DNA of 64,000 nt from Bifidobacterium catenulatum subsp. kashiwanohense JCM 15439 = DSM 21854 (GTDB lineage Bacteria > Actinomycetota > Actinomycetes > Actinomycetales > Bifidobacteriaceae), in contig NZ_AP012327.1 of assembly GCF_001042615.1 (NCBI RefSeq), positions 1,550,001-1,614,000 on the forward strand, in the 5' to 3' direction. Positions 18,580 to 27,417 of this stretch are shown piece after piece. Numbering within the stretch: position 1 is the first letter of the stretch; every line of letters begins with the position of its first letter. A program made the translations under genes and the position numbers. Under the pieces are notes generated by a model. It was not told where the DNA came from and made no database searches. It saw nothing but the letters and a program-made list of their open reading frames with translations.

Positions 18580-19824
18580 ATGCTGCAGACACTGCTGGTC
18601 AATCTGAAACTTCATTTCAGGGAAAAGTCGCAACTATTCTGGCTGTTCGCTTTTCCCATCATTCTGCCGACCATGTTCAACGGCATGTTCGGCAATATCG
18701 CAGAAAGTTACGAATTGCGCACGATCGATGTCGTCGTGGTCGATAATGACGATTGGCGCGCCTCCCCTGGCGCGCAAACGTTAGTTGACGGCATTTCGTC
18801 CGATGCCGACGGCGATCATATAAAGGCCGACAGTGATGATGGTGCCACGCCGAAGCTCATCACGGCCACGAAAACCAGCTCAGTGCAGGCCGCGAATCAG
18901 CTGCTTTCCGATGGGAAGGCGCAAGGCGCGCTATCAGTCGACGGCGAAGGGAAACTGCAGTTGGCCATTTCGCAGGCCACGCAATCGTCCGTCACGGATG
19001 TGATGGCATCAAGCGGCAGTTTGGACATTTCCCTGACAGTATTGGGCAATATCGTGGACTTGTACAATCGCAACACCAACGTGGTGGTCAATACCGCGCA
19101 GCATAATCCGTCGGCTTTGCTGGACGACGCATTCACCGGCAGTATCGGATCGTCAAGCGGGTTCACGAAAGAAATCCAGTTGACGAATTTCAAACCGAGC
19201 AGCACCGCACGCTACTATTACGCGCTGCTTGGCATGGCTGCGATGATGGCCATGAGTTTCGCCGTGAATGCGGTGTCGATGGCGCAGGCGAATCTTTCGG
19301 CGCTTGGCATCCGACGTTCCGTCGCTCCCCTGCCGAAATTGCAGCAGTTGCTCGCCGGTTTCCTTTCCAGTTGGATCTGCTCGTTCCTGAGTCTGACTAT
19401 GGCCATGCTGTACATCCGTTTCGGCTGTCAGATCTCCCTTGGCGGCCGTGAATGGGCCGGTTTGTGCGCATGTTTGATGGCATCGTTCGCCACGAGCGCG
19501 TTTGGCACATTAATCGGCGCATTGCCGGGTATTCCCGCAGGCGCCAAGCAGGAATTGTGCATGGCTCTGGCTTGCATTCTTTCACTGTTTTCCGGTTTGT
19601 ATGGTTCGTTCGCCATGGATCTAAGCGATCAGATAGCGCAGCACGCGCCCATATTGAGCACATTGAATCCGGCACAGCAGGTAACGAACCTGTTCTACGA
19701 CATTCTGTATTACGACAGTTTTCAGCCGTTCCTCGCCACGGTGGGCGTGCTGGCTGCAATGAGCTTGGTCTGCCTTGCCGTGGCGACCGTTCTGCTGAGG
19801 AGGCAGCGTTATGAACACCTGTAA
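18580..19824 (+). CDS. ABC-2 type permease, first subunit
   Basis: 414 residues: one N-terminal helix (about 20-40), a large extracytoplasmic domain (about 45-205), then five C-terminal helices (about 210-405), the standard ABC-2 layout. It starts 30 bases after the ATPase gene with GAAAGG upstream. The extracytoplasmic domain has the TKTSSVQAANQLLSDGKAQG segment shared by many YhgE/ABC-2 exporters. It overlaps the next permease gene by 14 bases, so the two probably form a heterodimer. Confidence 0.9.
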   Translation: MLQTLLVNLKLHFREKSQLFWLFAFPIILPTMFNGMFGNIAESYELRTIDVVVVDNDDWRASPGAQTLVDGISSDADGDHIKADSDDGATPKLITATKTSSVQAANQLLSDGKAQGALSVDGEGKLQLAISQATQSSVTDVMASSGSLDISLTVLGNIVDLYNRNTNVVVNTAQHNPSALLDDAFTGSIGSSSGFTKEIQLTNFKPSSTARYYYALLGMAAMMAMSFAVNAVSMAQANLSALGIRRSVAPLPKLQQLLAGFLSSWICSFLSLTMAMLYIRFGCQISLGGREWAGLCACLMASFATSAFGTLIGALPGIPAGAKQELCMALACILSLFSGLYGSFAMDLSDQIAQHAPILSTLNPAQQVTNLFYDILYYDSFQPFLATVGVLAAMSLVCLAVATVLLRRQRYEHL

Positions 19825-21100
19825 AGCCGCGATGCGCGTTCTCAAGGCGCGCAAATTGTATGTGATCATCTATTTGGTGTTGACCGGCACGATGATGTTC
19901 TCCATCAGCTGTCAGATCATGCGAGGCTCCTCAGCTGCCGGAGCGTCGACGTATGAGCCGAAATCAGCCCGCATCGCAGTGATCGACCGTGATAATAACG
20001 CTGACCATGTGGCGGAATCGTTGCGTTCCTATCTCGCCTTGGATGGTGAGATGGTCGACATTGACGACGATTCCGTATCATTGCAGCAGGCTGTCGCGTC
20101 GAATTATGTTGATTTGGTTGCGATTGTTCCAGAAGGTTTCGCCGAGCACTATTTACAGTACGTGGACGGCGGCACGGATGTGCAGCCAACCATCGATACC
20201 GTGGTCAGCTATGCTTCCGGGGCTGGATCGCTCGCGCAACTGGAAGTTAACGAATTCCTTTCTTTGACGCGTACCTCCTATCTTGGTCTGCCGCAATCGC
20301 AACGCGAACTCGGCACCGCCATGACAACGGTGTTGGATGTTGTAAACGACGATACGAAACAATCGCATATCGCCGTGGTGCCTTCGTCTTCCGAAGATGA
20401 AGGCACAGCCACGCTGGGTACGTCGGCATTCGCCGGCACCATCAAAACCGGTCTGTATCCGCTGCTGCTGGTCATGCCGGTATACACGTTCCTCGTGGTC
20501 AGCACGTTCAACGACAGCGAGATCAGGCGCAGACTCTACTCGTCGCCCGCACGCACGGTATCGTTGGAAGCGCAGCAAATGTTGACATGCGGAGCGTTCG
20601 GCCTGCTGGTATGCGTGGCCTACACTGCGGTGACGTTCCTGCTGATGATGTTGGCCAGAGTCTCCCTTGACGGACTCACCATCATGAATGTCGGACTGTC
20701 ATTCGTGTCGCTGCTGACTTACACGTTCATGGCGATCGCATGCGGCTTTCTGCTGGGATCGGCAGGCTTCAACGAAATGGCGATGAATGGCTTCGTCAAC
20801 GTGTTCGCCCTGCTGGTCATGTTCACCTCCGGCATGTCATTTCCTGTGGACATGATGCCGGATCCCATGATCACCATCGGCAAGCTGTTGCCCGGATGGT
20901 GGTTCTGCACGTCAATCGATCAGGTGTTCGGCATTGGCACCGCAGCATCCACCGGCGTGAATATCGGCCTATGGGCATCATCCATTGGCTTGGTGGCACT
21001 GTTCGGAGTGACTTTTATCTGTCTTGGCCTCACTTTTGGACGCATCCGACGCACAAGGCCAACACTCGCCTCCCCCGCTACCACACAACTCGCCAAATAA
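19811..21100 (+). CDS. ABC-2 type permease, second subunit
   Basis: 429 residues with the same layout as the preceding permease: N-terminal helix (about 15-35), extracytoplasmic domain (about 40-215) and six C-terminal helices. A conserved stretch in the last third, FTSGMSFPVDMMPDPM, matches the ABC-2 membrane domain ending. The overlap with the upstream gene and the lack of spacing indicate a single operon. The substrate is unknown. Confidence 0.9.
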   Translation: MNTCKAAMRVLKARKLYVIIYLVLTGTMMFSISCQIMRGSSAAGASTYEPKSARIAVIDRDNNADHVAESLRSYLALDGEMVDIDDDSVSLQQAVASNYVDLVAIVPEGFAEHYLQYVDGGTDVQPTIDTVVSYASGAGSLAQLEVNEFLSLTRTSYLGLPQSQRELGTAMTTVLDVVNDDTKQSHIAVVPSSSEDEGTATLGTSAFAGTIKTGLYPLLLVMPVYTFLVVSTFNDSEIRRRLYSSPARTVSLEAQQMLTCGAFGLLVCVAYTAVTFLLMMLARVSLDGLTIMNVGLSFVSLLTYTFMAIACGFLLGSAGFNEMAMNGFVNVFALLVMFTSGMSFPVDMMPDPMITIGKLLPGWWFCTSIDQVFGIGTAASTGVNIGLWASSIGLVALFGVTFICLGLTFGRIRRTRPTLASPATTQLAK

Positions 21101-21148
21101 CATAGGCGATCACATATGTCTTCAGCATTGCGCTGATCACGTACCCCG

Positions 21149-21200
21149 TCGGCCTACCGCAAAAACGCGTTTATCTGCGCATGCTTCTGCGGTAGGCCGA
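21149..21200. repeat. Inverted repeat at the end of the AraC gene
   Basis: TCGGCCTACCGCA (21149-21161) is exactly complementary to 21188-21200, separated by 26 bases. The right arm is inside the AraC reading frame (SAYR codons). On the plus strand the left arm also reads TPSAYRKNAF, which looks like an AraC C-terminus. It may act as a terminator between convergent genes, or be a relic of a second AraC gene end. Confidence 0.5.
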
Positions 21201-22355
21201 TGGCGTAACATGCATATATCGTTGAAACACTCGCGCAAAAAACGACGAACGTGAGAATCCCACCCGCACCGCAATCTCCGCAACCGGCAATTGCGTGGTC
21301 GCCAGCAATTCAGCGCCAGCGCGAACGCGCACATCATTTACAAACTCAATCGGCGACTGCCCAACCATGTCGTGAAACAACACCGCGCATTGCGTGCGTC
21401 CCACACACCCCGCAGCAGCAATCTGCGCCAACGTAACCCGTTGATGATAATGCTGTTGCACATAATCAATCATGCTGCGCAACGCGGCAATTTTCGCCTC
21501 ATCAACGCCACCAACACGAGAACCATCCCCTTCTCGTTCCTCCGCAAACGTCGTCAATGCTCGTACCATGGCGTAGAAACAACTCAGTACAGTCAACGAT
21601 TCACTATCGGACCACAGCTTTCTATACAGCATGTCAACCGGTTCGGATGAAACGAATTCAGAAGAAACCGGACCAGACAACGCCGGATGTTCGTTGCATG
21701 TCGAACAGCCGAATTTCGCGCGATGGATTCGTCTGATGCCGTCAACCAGCGCATTACCATATTCGTTGTCGGCATCGAACACGATATATGGCATTGCTGA
21801 ATCCGTCAGAATCGGCGCTATGAATCGTTCGTATACCGCATTGGGCGCGCCCATTCGCGTGGGATTGAGCAATGTGCATGAGAATTCGCATTCCGCATTG
21901 TCTTTGGTGAAACCGTAATGCAATTGTCGCGAGTTAACGAATATGCCTTGCCCTTCATCGAGGCGGATTGTTTCGCCATTCACGAAATACCACATATGGC
22001 CGCGCATAATGTAAGTGAATTCGAAATCGATATGCCAATGGCATTCCGCACGCATGTTCGGATATTGGCTCAATAACGAATGCTCGGTGAATGAGAAGAA
22101 CATCGGAGCGTCGTATTGCACCATTTCCGCACCATTGGGCAAACGTCCCCATCCAGTGATCGGCATGCATACACAAGAAACGTTCAAACCGCCTGCTGCC
22201 GCGCTTTCTGCTTGCGGCACGGTCATGTCGCATGCCATATCATTCACCACTGTATTCCACCATTTCGGTAAATAATGCAAATTCTGGGAACGATAATACA
22301 GGCAGATACTGTGTTGCCGGGCAATCATGCCATTGAATGATATGCGTAAGACCAT
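21171..22355 (-). CDS. AraC-family transcriptional regulator
   Basis: Up to 394 residues. The C-terminal 100 contain the two AraC helix-turn-helices (VTLAQIAAAGCVGRTQCAVL and LPVAEIAVRVGFSRSSFFAR), ending VTPSAYRRS. The middle part (about 95-200) is a cupin-like ligand-binding domain with WHIDFEFTYIMRGHMWYFV. The start is uncertain: the ATG at 22355 has no ribosome site, and starts at 22328, 22238 or 22226 are possible. It is divergent from a sugar O-acetyltransferase gene, so it may control that gene in response to a sugar. Confidence 0.88.
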   Translation of the reverse strand: MVLRISFNGMIARQHSICLYYRSQNLHYLPKWWNTVVNDMACDMTVPQAESAAAGGLNVSCVCMPITGWGRLPNGAEMVQYDAPMFFSFTEHSLLSQYPNMRAECHWHIDFEFTYIMRGHMWYFVNGETIRLDEGQGIFVNSRQLHYGFTKDNAECEFSCTLLNPTRMGAPNAVYERFIAPILTDSAMPYIVFDADNEYGNALVDGIRRIHRAKFGCSTCNEHPALSGPVSSEFVSSEPVDMLYRKLWSDSESLTVLSCFYAMVRALTTFAEEREGDGSRVGGVDEAKIAALRSMIDYVQQHYHQRVTLAQIAAAGCVGRTQCAVLFHDMVGQSPIEFVNDVRVRAGAELLATTQLPVAEIAVRVGFSRSSFFARVFQRYMHVTPSAYRRSMRR

Positions 22356-22415
22356 TATTGACCAGAAGGGGCGTGCGGCATGCTATCGCACGACTCATAA
22401 CACAGGAGCATTACC

Positions 22416-23060
22416 ATGGCAGATACTGCAAAGCAGCCAGCGGCAGATGAGTGGGAGCGCATGCTCTCCGGTGAACTGTATGTGGCCGATAGTCCACAAC
22501 AGCATGCGAATATGCGCAAACGTCGCTTGGTGCAGGCCATCAACACATCCAAGTACGACGCGTTCAAGGAACGTGACGAGCTGTTTCACGAATTGTTCGG
22601 TGCCTTTGGAGAAGGCGGATTCGTAGAGCCACCATTCAATTGCGATTATGGATGCAACACGTTCATCGGCAAGAATTTCTATGCCAATATGGATTGCATT
22701 TTCCTTGATGTGGCACGCATCACCATCGGTGACCGCGTTTTTTTCGGACCTCGCGTGAGCCTGTACACACCGTATCATCCGATTGATGCGGCCGTACGTT
22801 CCTCTGGGCCGGAAGGTGCACGCCCGATCACCATCGGCAATGATGTCTGGTTCGGCGGCAATGTGGTGGTCGGCCCCGGCATTACCATCGGTGACGATGT
22901 AGTGATCGGCGCGGGATCGGTAGTGGTCAAGGATATTCCTTCGCATTCGGTGGCAGTCGGCAATCCATGTCGCGTGATCCGTGAGATCACCGATGCCGAC
23001 CGCGAATATTGGGAAGGCAAGGCAGCGGAATATCGCGCTTGGAAGGATTCGATTCAGTAA
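22416..23060 (+). CDS. maa: Maltose/galactoside O-acetyltransferase family protein
   Basis: 214-residue left-handed beta-helix enzyme that uses acetyl-CoA to acetylate sugars. The N-terminal Mac domain (about 12-65, ERMLSGELYVADSPQ) and hexapeptide repeats (about 70-190) with the catalytic His in YTPYHPID are clear, as is the loop NDVWFGGNVVVGPGITIGDD. AGGAG lies seven bases ahead of the ATG. The natural substrate is unknown. It is divergent from an AraC-type regulator and followed by a MATE pump after 117 bases. Confidence 0.92.
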   Translation: MADTAKQPAADEWERMLSGELYVADSPQQHANMRKRRLVQAINTSKYDAFKERDELFHELFGAFGEGGFVEPPFNCDYGCNTFIGKNFYANMDCIFLDVARITIGDRVFFGPRVSLYTPYHPIDAAVRSSGPEGARPITIGNDVWFGGNVVVGPGITIGDDVVIGAGSVVVKDIPSHSVAVGNPCRVIREITDADREYWEGKAAEYRAWKDSIQ

Positions 23061-23177
23061 ATCGTTAGTTCACGCACCGCAATTTCACTCGGGTACGGGC
23101 ATTGGCTATCATCGCCCACACCCCATCAATGTATTTCTCGTACATTTCCTACACGCACCAACCATCCTCACATCATC

Positions 23178-24557
23178 ATGCAATCTTCCATCACTTGGCG
23201 CGAGTTTCTTCGACAGACGTTGACGCTCGCCCTGCCCATCGCGTTTCAACAACTAATGCTGGCGCTGTCATCGTGCGCCGACACACTTATGCTGACGAAC
23301 GTTGGTCAAAACGAGCTGTCGGCAGTGTCTCTTGCCACGCAGTTCCAGTTCATTTTCAGTTTGTGCCTTGCCGCGCTCACGCTTGGCATGAGTATTCTGG
23401 TGGCCCAGTATTGGGGTGCGGGCAACACGAATGCCGTCGAACGGGTATTGGCGTTCATCATGCTGTATGCCGGCGGATTGTCGCTGGCGTTTTTCGCATT
23501 GACGCTACTCATTCCGGAAACGTTAATGTCGATTATGACGAACGACATAACGCTGATTGCCATCGGCTCACAGTATTTGCGGGTTTCATCGGTTTCGTAC
23601 CTGTTCATCGGTTTGTCGCAGATGTATTTGTGTCTGATGAAGAATGTGGGTGCGGCGGTCACCGGAATGACGATAAGCACGGTTGGCGTGATCGTGCATG
23701 TTGCGCTGAACGCGGTTCTGATCTATGGTTGGTTCGGTTTACCTGCATTAGGTATTTTCGGCGCGGCGATTTCCACGGTGATTTCCCGAGCCATCGAACT
23801 GGTGTGGTCTGTGCTTGTAGCCAGCCGCAATGGTCGCCCACGTTTGCGGTTGTCGATGATGCTGCATCCGGATGTGGCGTTGCAGAAGGATTTTTGGAAG
23901 TATAGTCTGCCCGTGCTTGGCAATGAGCTGGTTTGGGGTTGCGGTTTCACCATGTACACCGTGATTATGGGTCATCTTGGTACAGATGCGGTGGCGGCCA
24001 ATTCCATTGCGAATATCGTCAAGGATCTGTTGGTCTGTTTGAGTCTTGGCCTTGGCAATGCGGGCGGCATTCTTGTCGGTAATCTGCTTGGCCGCAATGC
24101 TTTCAATCAGGCGAAGGTTATGGGCAATAGGCTCTGCGTACTGGTGGCAGCAGTTGGCGTTGGAACCGGCCTGTTGATTATCGCGGTACGTCCTTTGGCA
24201 TTGCAATGGGCGGGATTGACGCCGCAGGCCACGCATTATCTGTCAATTATGCTGTTTATCTGCGCCTATTATGCGGTATGCGGGTGCATGACCAATCTGA
24301 CTATCGCTGGTATTTTCCCTGCCGGAGGCGATTCCCGGTTCGGACTTGTCTGCGATGCGATCGTTATGTGGCTGATTGTCGTACCGGTCGGTCTATTGGC
24401 GGCTTTCGTGTGGAAGCTGCCGGTATTGGCGGTCTATGCTTTGCTGAATACCGACGAATGCATCAAGATGATTCCTGCTTTGCTGCATTATCGAAAGTAT
24501 CGTTGGGTCAATAATGTGACGAGACAGACCAATTCCGCCGTAGTATCAAACGCATGA
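23178..24557 (+). CDS. MATE-family multidrug/metabolite efflux pump
   Basis: 459 residues with twelve hydrophobic helices in two six-helix halves (about 10-225 and 235-445). Family marks include the first helix region LALPIAFQQLMLALSSCADT, the QYWGAGN loop and the mid-protein NELVWGCGFTMYTVIMGHLG. These proteins use a Na+ or H+ gradient to extrude organic cations or drugs. No ribosome site is visible ahead of the ATG, and no better in-frame start is near. A strong bidirectional terminator follows. Confidence 0.92.
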   Translation: MQSSITWREFLRQTLTLALPIAFQQLMLALSSCADTLMLTNVGQNELSAVSLATQFQFIFSLCLAALTLGMSILVAQYWGAGNTNAVERVLAFIMLYAGGLSLAFFALTLLIPETLMSIMTNDITLIAIGSQYLRVSSVSYLFIGLSQMYLCLMKNVGAAVTGMTISTVGVIVHVALNAVLIYGWFGLPALGIFGAAISTVISRAIELVWSVLVASRNGRPRLRLSMMLHPDVALQKDFWKYSLPVLGNELVWGCGFTMYTVIMGHLGTDAVAANSIANIVKDLLVCLSLGLGNAGGILVGNLLGRNAFNQAKVMGNRLCVLVAAVGVGTGLLIIAVRPLALQWAGLTPQATHYLSIMLFICAYYAVCGCMTNLTIAGIFPAGGDSRFGLVCDAIVMWLIVVPVGLLAAFVWKLPVLAVYALLNTDECIKMIPALLHYRKYRWVNNVTRQTNSAVVSNA

Positions 24558-24569
24558 AAAACCGGCATC

Positions 24570-24618
24570 AACAAAGCCCGTGTCATACTGCATTGCACAG
24601 TATGACACGGGCTTTGTT
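24570..24618. terminator. Bidirectional terminator between the MATE gene and acnA
   Basis: A perfect 21-bp stem, 24570-24590 with 24598-24618, has a seven-base loop. A-rich and T-rich ends on both sides suit termination of both convergent genes. Confidence 0.92.
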
Positions 24619-24645
24619 ATTTGCTGATCTCAATCATGTGATTAT

Positions 24646-27348
24646 TTATTTCATGAGATTGCGCAGCACGTACTGGAGGATGCCTCCGTTGCGGTAGTAG
24701 TCGGCCTCGCCAGGAGTGTCGATGCGCACGACTGCATCGAATTCGGTCGTGGAACCGTCACCATGGGTGGCAGTGACATGAACCGTCTTCGGGGTGACGC
24801 CATCGTTAAGCTCTTCAACACCAGAAATATCGTATGTTTCAGTGCCATCAAGACCAAGGCTCTCATAGGATTCGCCTGCGGGGAACTGCAACGGCAGCAC
24901 GCCCATGCCGATCAGGTTCGAACGGTGGATACGTTCAAAGCTTTCGGTGATGACGGCTTTGACACCCAACATGACGGTTCCCTTGGCGGCCCAATCACGA
25001 GATGAGCCGGTACCGTATTCCTTGCCTGCGAGCACCACCAACGGTACATCATGTTCGATGTAGTCACGGGACGCCTCGAAAATCGTGGTCGGCTTCTGGT
25101 CAAGGAAATCATACGTAAAGCCGCCAGGAGTGACCTCCTCGCCTACAGATGCAAGCAGCTGGTTGCGCAGTCGGATATTGCCGAACGTGCCACGTACCAT
25201 GACCTCATGGTTGCCTCGACGGGAACCATAGGAGTTGAAGTTCTTCGGTTCGACGCCGCGGTCGGTCAGGTATTTGCCAGCAGGACTGGAAGCTTTGAAC
25301 GCGCCGGCCGGAGAAATATGGTCGGTGGTCACGGAATCACCAAGCAGCGCGAGCACACGCGCACCATGAATGTCTTCGACGGGATCAGGAGTAGCCTTCA
25401 TGCCATCGAAGAACGTCTGCTTACGCACGTAGGTGGAATCCTCATTCCATGCGAACAGTTCGCCTTCAGGAACGTCAAGTCCTTTCCAACGACGGTCGCC
25501 TTCGAATACGGAAGCGTAATCCTTCAGGAACATCTCACGGCTGACGGTACCATCCACCACGGAGGCGACTTCGCTATTGGTGGGCCAGATATCTTTCAGA
25601 TACACATCATTGCCGTCCGAATCCTTACCAAGCGGCTGGGTTTCAAAATCAAAATCCATGGTGCCTGCGAGCGCATAGGCGATGACAAGCGGCGGGGACG
25701 CCAGGTAGTTCATCTTGACGTCCGGGCTGATGCGGCCTTCGAAATTGCGGTTGCCTGACAGCACTGAGGTGACGGTCAGATCGTTGGCGTTGATGGCTTC
25801 GGAGATTTCCGGCAGCAGCGGGCCGGAGTTGCCGATGCAGGTGGCGCAGCCGAAACCGACCAGCTGGTAACCGAGCGCGTCGAGATCGTCTTGCAAGCCA
25901 GCCGCCTTAAGATAGTCGGCCACAACCTGGGAGCCCGGTGCGAGCGAGGTCTTGACCCACGGCTTGGGCTTCAAACCCTTGGCATGCGCGTTGCGTGCAA
26001 TCAGGCCGGCTGCGATCATCACGGACGGATTGGACGTATTCGTGCACGAGGTGATGGAAGCAATCGCCACATCACCGTTGGTGATGTCGAATTCGCCGCG
26101 GAAGTCTGTGGAAACGGCAACCGGCTCCTGCACGGTCTTGTCCGTTTCGTACGCGGGCAATGTTTCGGCGAATTTCGCTTTGGATTCAGACAGTTTGATG
26201 CGATCCTGCGGGCGCTTCGGGCCTGCGATCGACGGCACGACAGTACCGAGGTCGAGTTCCAGGTATTCGGAATACTGCGGTTCGACGTAGTTTGGATCGG
26301 TGGTGTCGCCCCACAGCTTGTTCGCCTTGGCATACGCTTCGACCAATGCGATCTGGTCTTCGGAACGGCCGGTCAAGCGCAGATAGTCGAGAGTGACGCC
26401 GTCGATCGGGAAAATGCCACAGGTGGAGCCGAATTCCGGCCCCATGTTGCCGATGGTGGCACGATTGGCCAGCGGCACCGAGGCGATGCCATCACCGTAG
26501 AATTCCACGAATTTGCCGACCACACCATGCTGACGAAGCATGTCAGTGATGGTCAGCACCACGTCGGTGGCGGTGACGCCTTCGGGAATGGAACCAATGA
26601 GTTTGAAACCGACAACACGCGGCACCAGCATGGAGATCGGCTGGCCAAGCATGGCCGCTTCGGCTTCAATGCCGCCAACGCCCCAGCCGAGCACGCCCAA
26701 GCCATTGACGGTGGTGGTGTGCGAGTCAGTGCCCACGCAGGAATCAAGGTAGGCAAGAGTCTTGCCACTGTTTTCTTCGACCTTGGTCATGATGACCTTG
26801 GCGAGATATTCGATATTGACCTGGTGGATGATACCCGTTCCCGGCGGTACTACGCGGAAGTTCTTGAATGCTTGCTGGCCCCAACGCAGGAACTGGTAAC
26901 GTTCGCCGTTGCGCTGGTATTCGATGTCCATGTTTTGTTCGACCGCGTCGGCGATGCCGTACTTGTCAATCTGTACGGAATGGTCGATGACCATGTCGGA
27001 CTGCACCTGCGGGTTGATGACCTCGGGGTCTCCCCCAAGATCCTTGACCGCATCACGCATGGTGGCAAGATCCACAATGCAAGGCACGCCAGTGAAATCC
27101 TGCATGACCACGCGGGACGGGGTGAACTGGATCTCATGGCTCGGCTGTGCAGCCGGATCCCAATCCAACAGTGCCTTGACATGATCATCCGTGATGTTGG
27201 CGCCATCGATGTTACGTACCAGGTTCTCGACGAGAACCTTCAACGAATACGGCAGATGATCGATGCCCGGCAGATCTGCGATGCGGTAATATTCATAATC
27301 CTCGCCGTTCACCTTCAAGGTGTCGAGCTGGTCGTCGCGCACAGACAT
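24646..27348 (-). CDS. acnA: Aconitate hydratase A
   Basis: Interconverts citrate and isocitrate using a [4Fe-4S] cluster. The 900 residues match the AcnA/IRP1 type. Cluster cysteines are near 434 (SITSCTNTS) and near 500 and 503 (GCATCIGNS). The substrate-binding SRDWAAKG and the C-terminal swivel-domain segments ([30 protein letters not shown]) are present. GGAGG five bases upstream supports the ATG. Bifidobacteria have an incomplete citrate cycle, where this enzyme would serve glutamate synthesis. It stands alone between terminators and intergenic gaps. Confidence 0.97.
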   Translation of the reverse strand: MSVRDDQLDTLKVNGEDYEYYRIADLPGIDHLPYSLKVLVENLVRNIDGANITDDHVKALLDWDPAAQPSHEIQFTPSRVVMQDFTGVPCIVDLATMRDAVKDLGGDPEVINPQVQSDMVIDHSVQIDKYGIADAVEQNMDIEYQRNGERYQFLRWGQQAFKNFRVVPPGTGIIHQVNIEYLAKVIMTKVEENSGKTLAYLDSCVGTDSHTTTVNGLGVLGWGVGGIEAEAAMLGQPISMLVPRVVGFKLIGSIPEGVTATDVVLTITDMLRQHGVVGKFVEFYGDGIASVPLANRATIGNMGPEFGSTCGIFPIDGVTLDYLRLTGRSEDQIALVEAYAKANKLWGDTTDPNYVEPQYSEYLELDLGTVVPSIAGPKRPQDRIKLSESKAKFAETLPAYETDKTVQEPVAVSTDFRGEFDITNGDVAIASITSCTNTSNPSVMIAAGLIARNAHAKGLKPKPWVKTSLAPGSQVVADYLKAAGLQDDLDALGYQLVGFGCATCIGNSGPLLPEISEAINANDLTVTSVLSGNRNFEGRISPDVKMNYLASPPLVIAYALAGTMDFDFETQPLGKDSDGNDVYLKDIWPTNSEVASVVDGTVSREMFLKDYASVFEGDRRWKGLDVPEGELFAWNEDSTYVRKQTFFDGMKATPDPVEDIHGARVLALLGDSVTTDHISPAGAFKASSPAGKYLTDRGVEPKNFNSYGSRRGNHEVMVRGTFGNIRLRNQLLASVGEEVTPGGFTYDFLDQKPTTIFEASRDYIEHDVPLVVLAGKEYGTGSSRDWAAKGTVMLGVKAVITESFERIHRSNLIGMGVLPLQFPAGESYESLGLDGTETYDISGVEELNDGVTPKTVHVTATHGDGSTTEFDAVVRIDTPGEADYYRNGGILQYVLRNLMK

Positions 27349-27417
27349 GCTACCTCCGAGCTTCTTGGCTGTATAACACAGCTGATTATTCGTTGCCTAC
27401 GATACAGCCAAGTTAAT

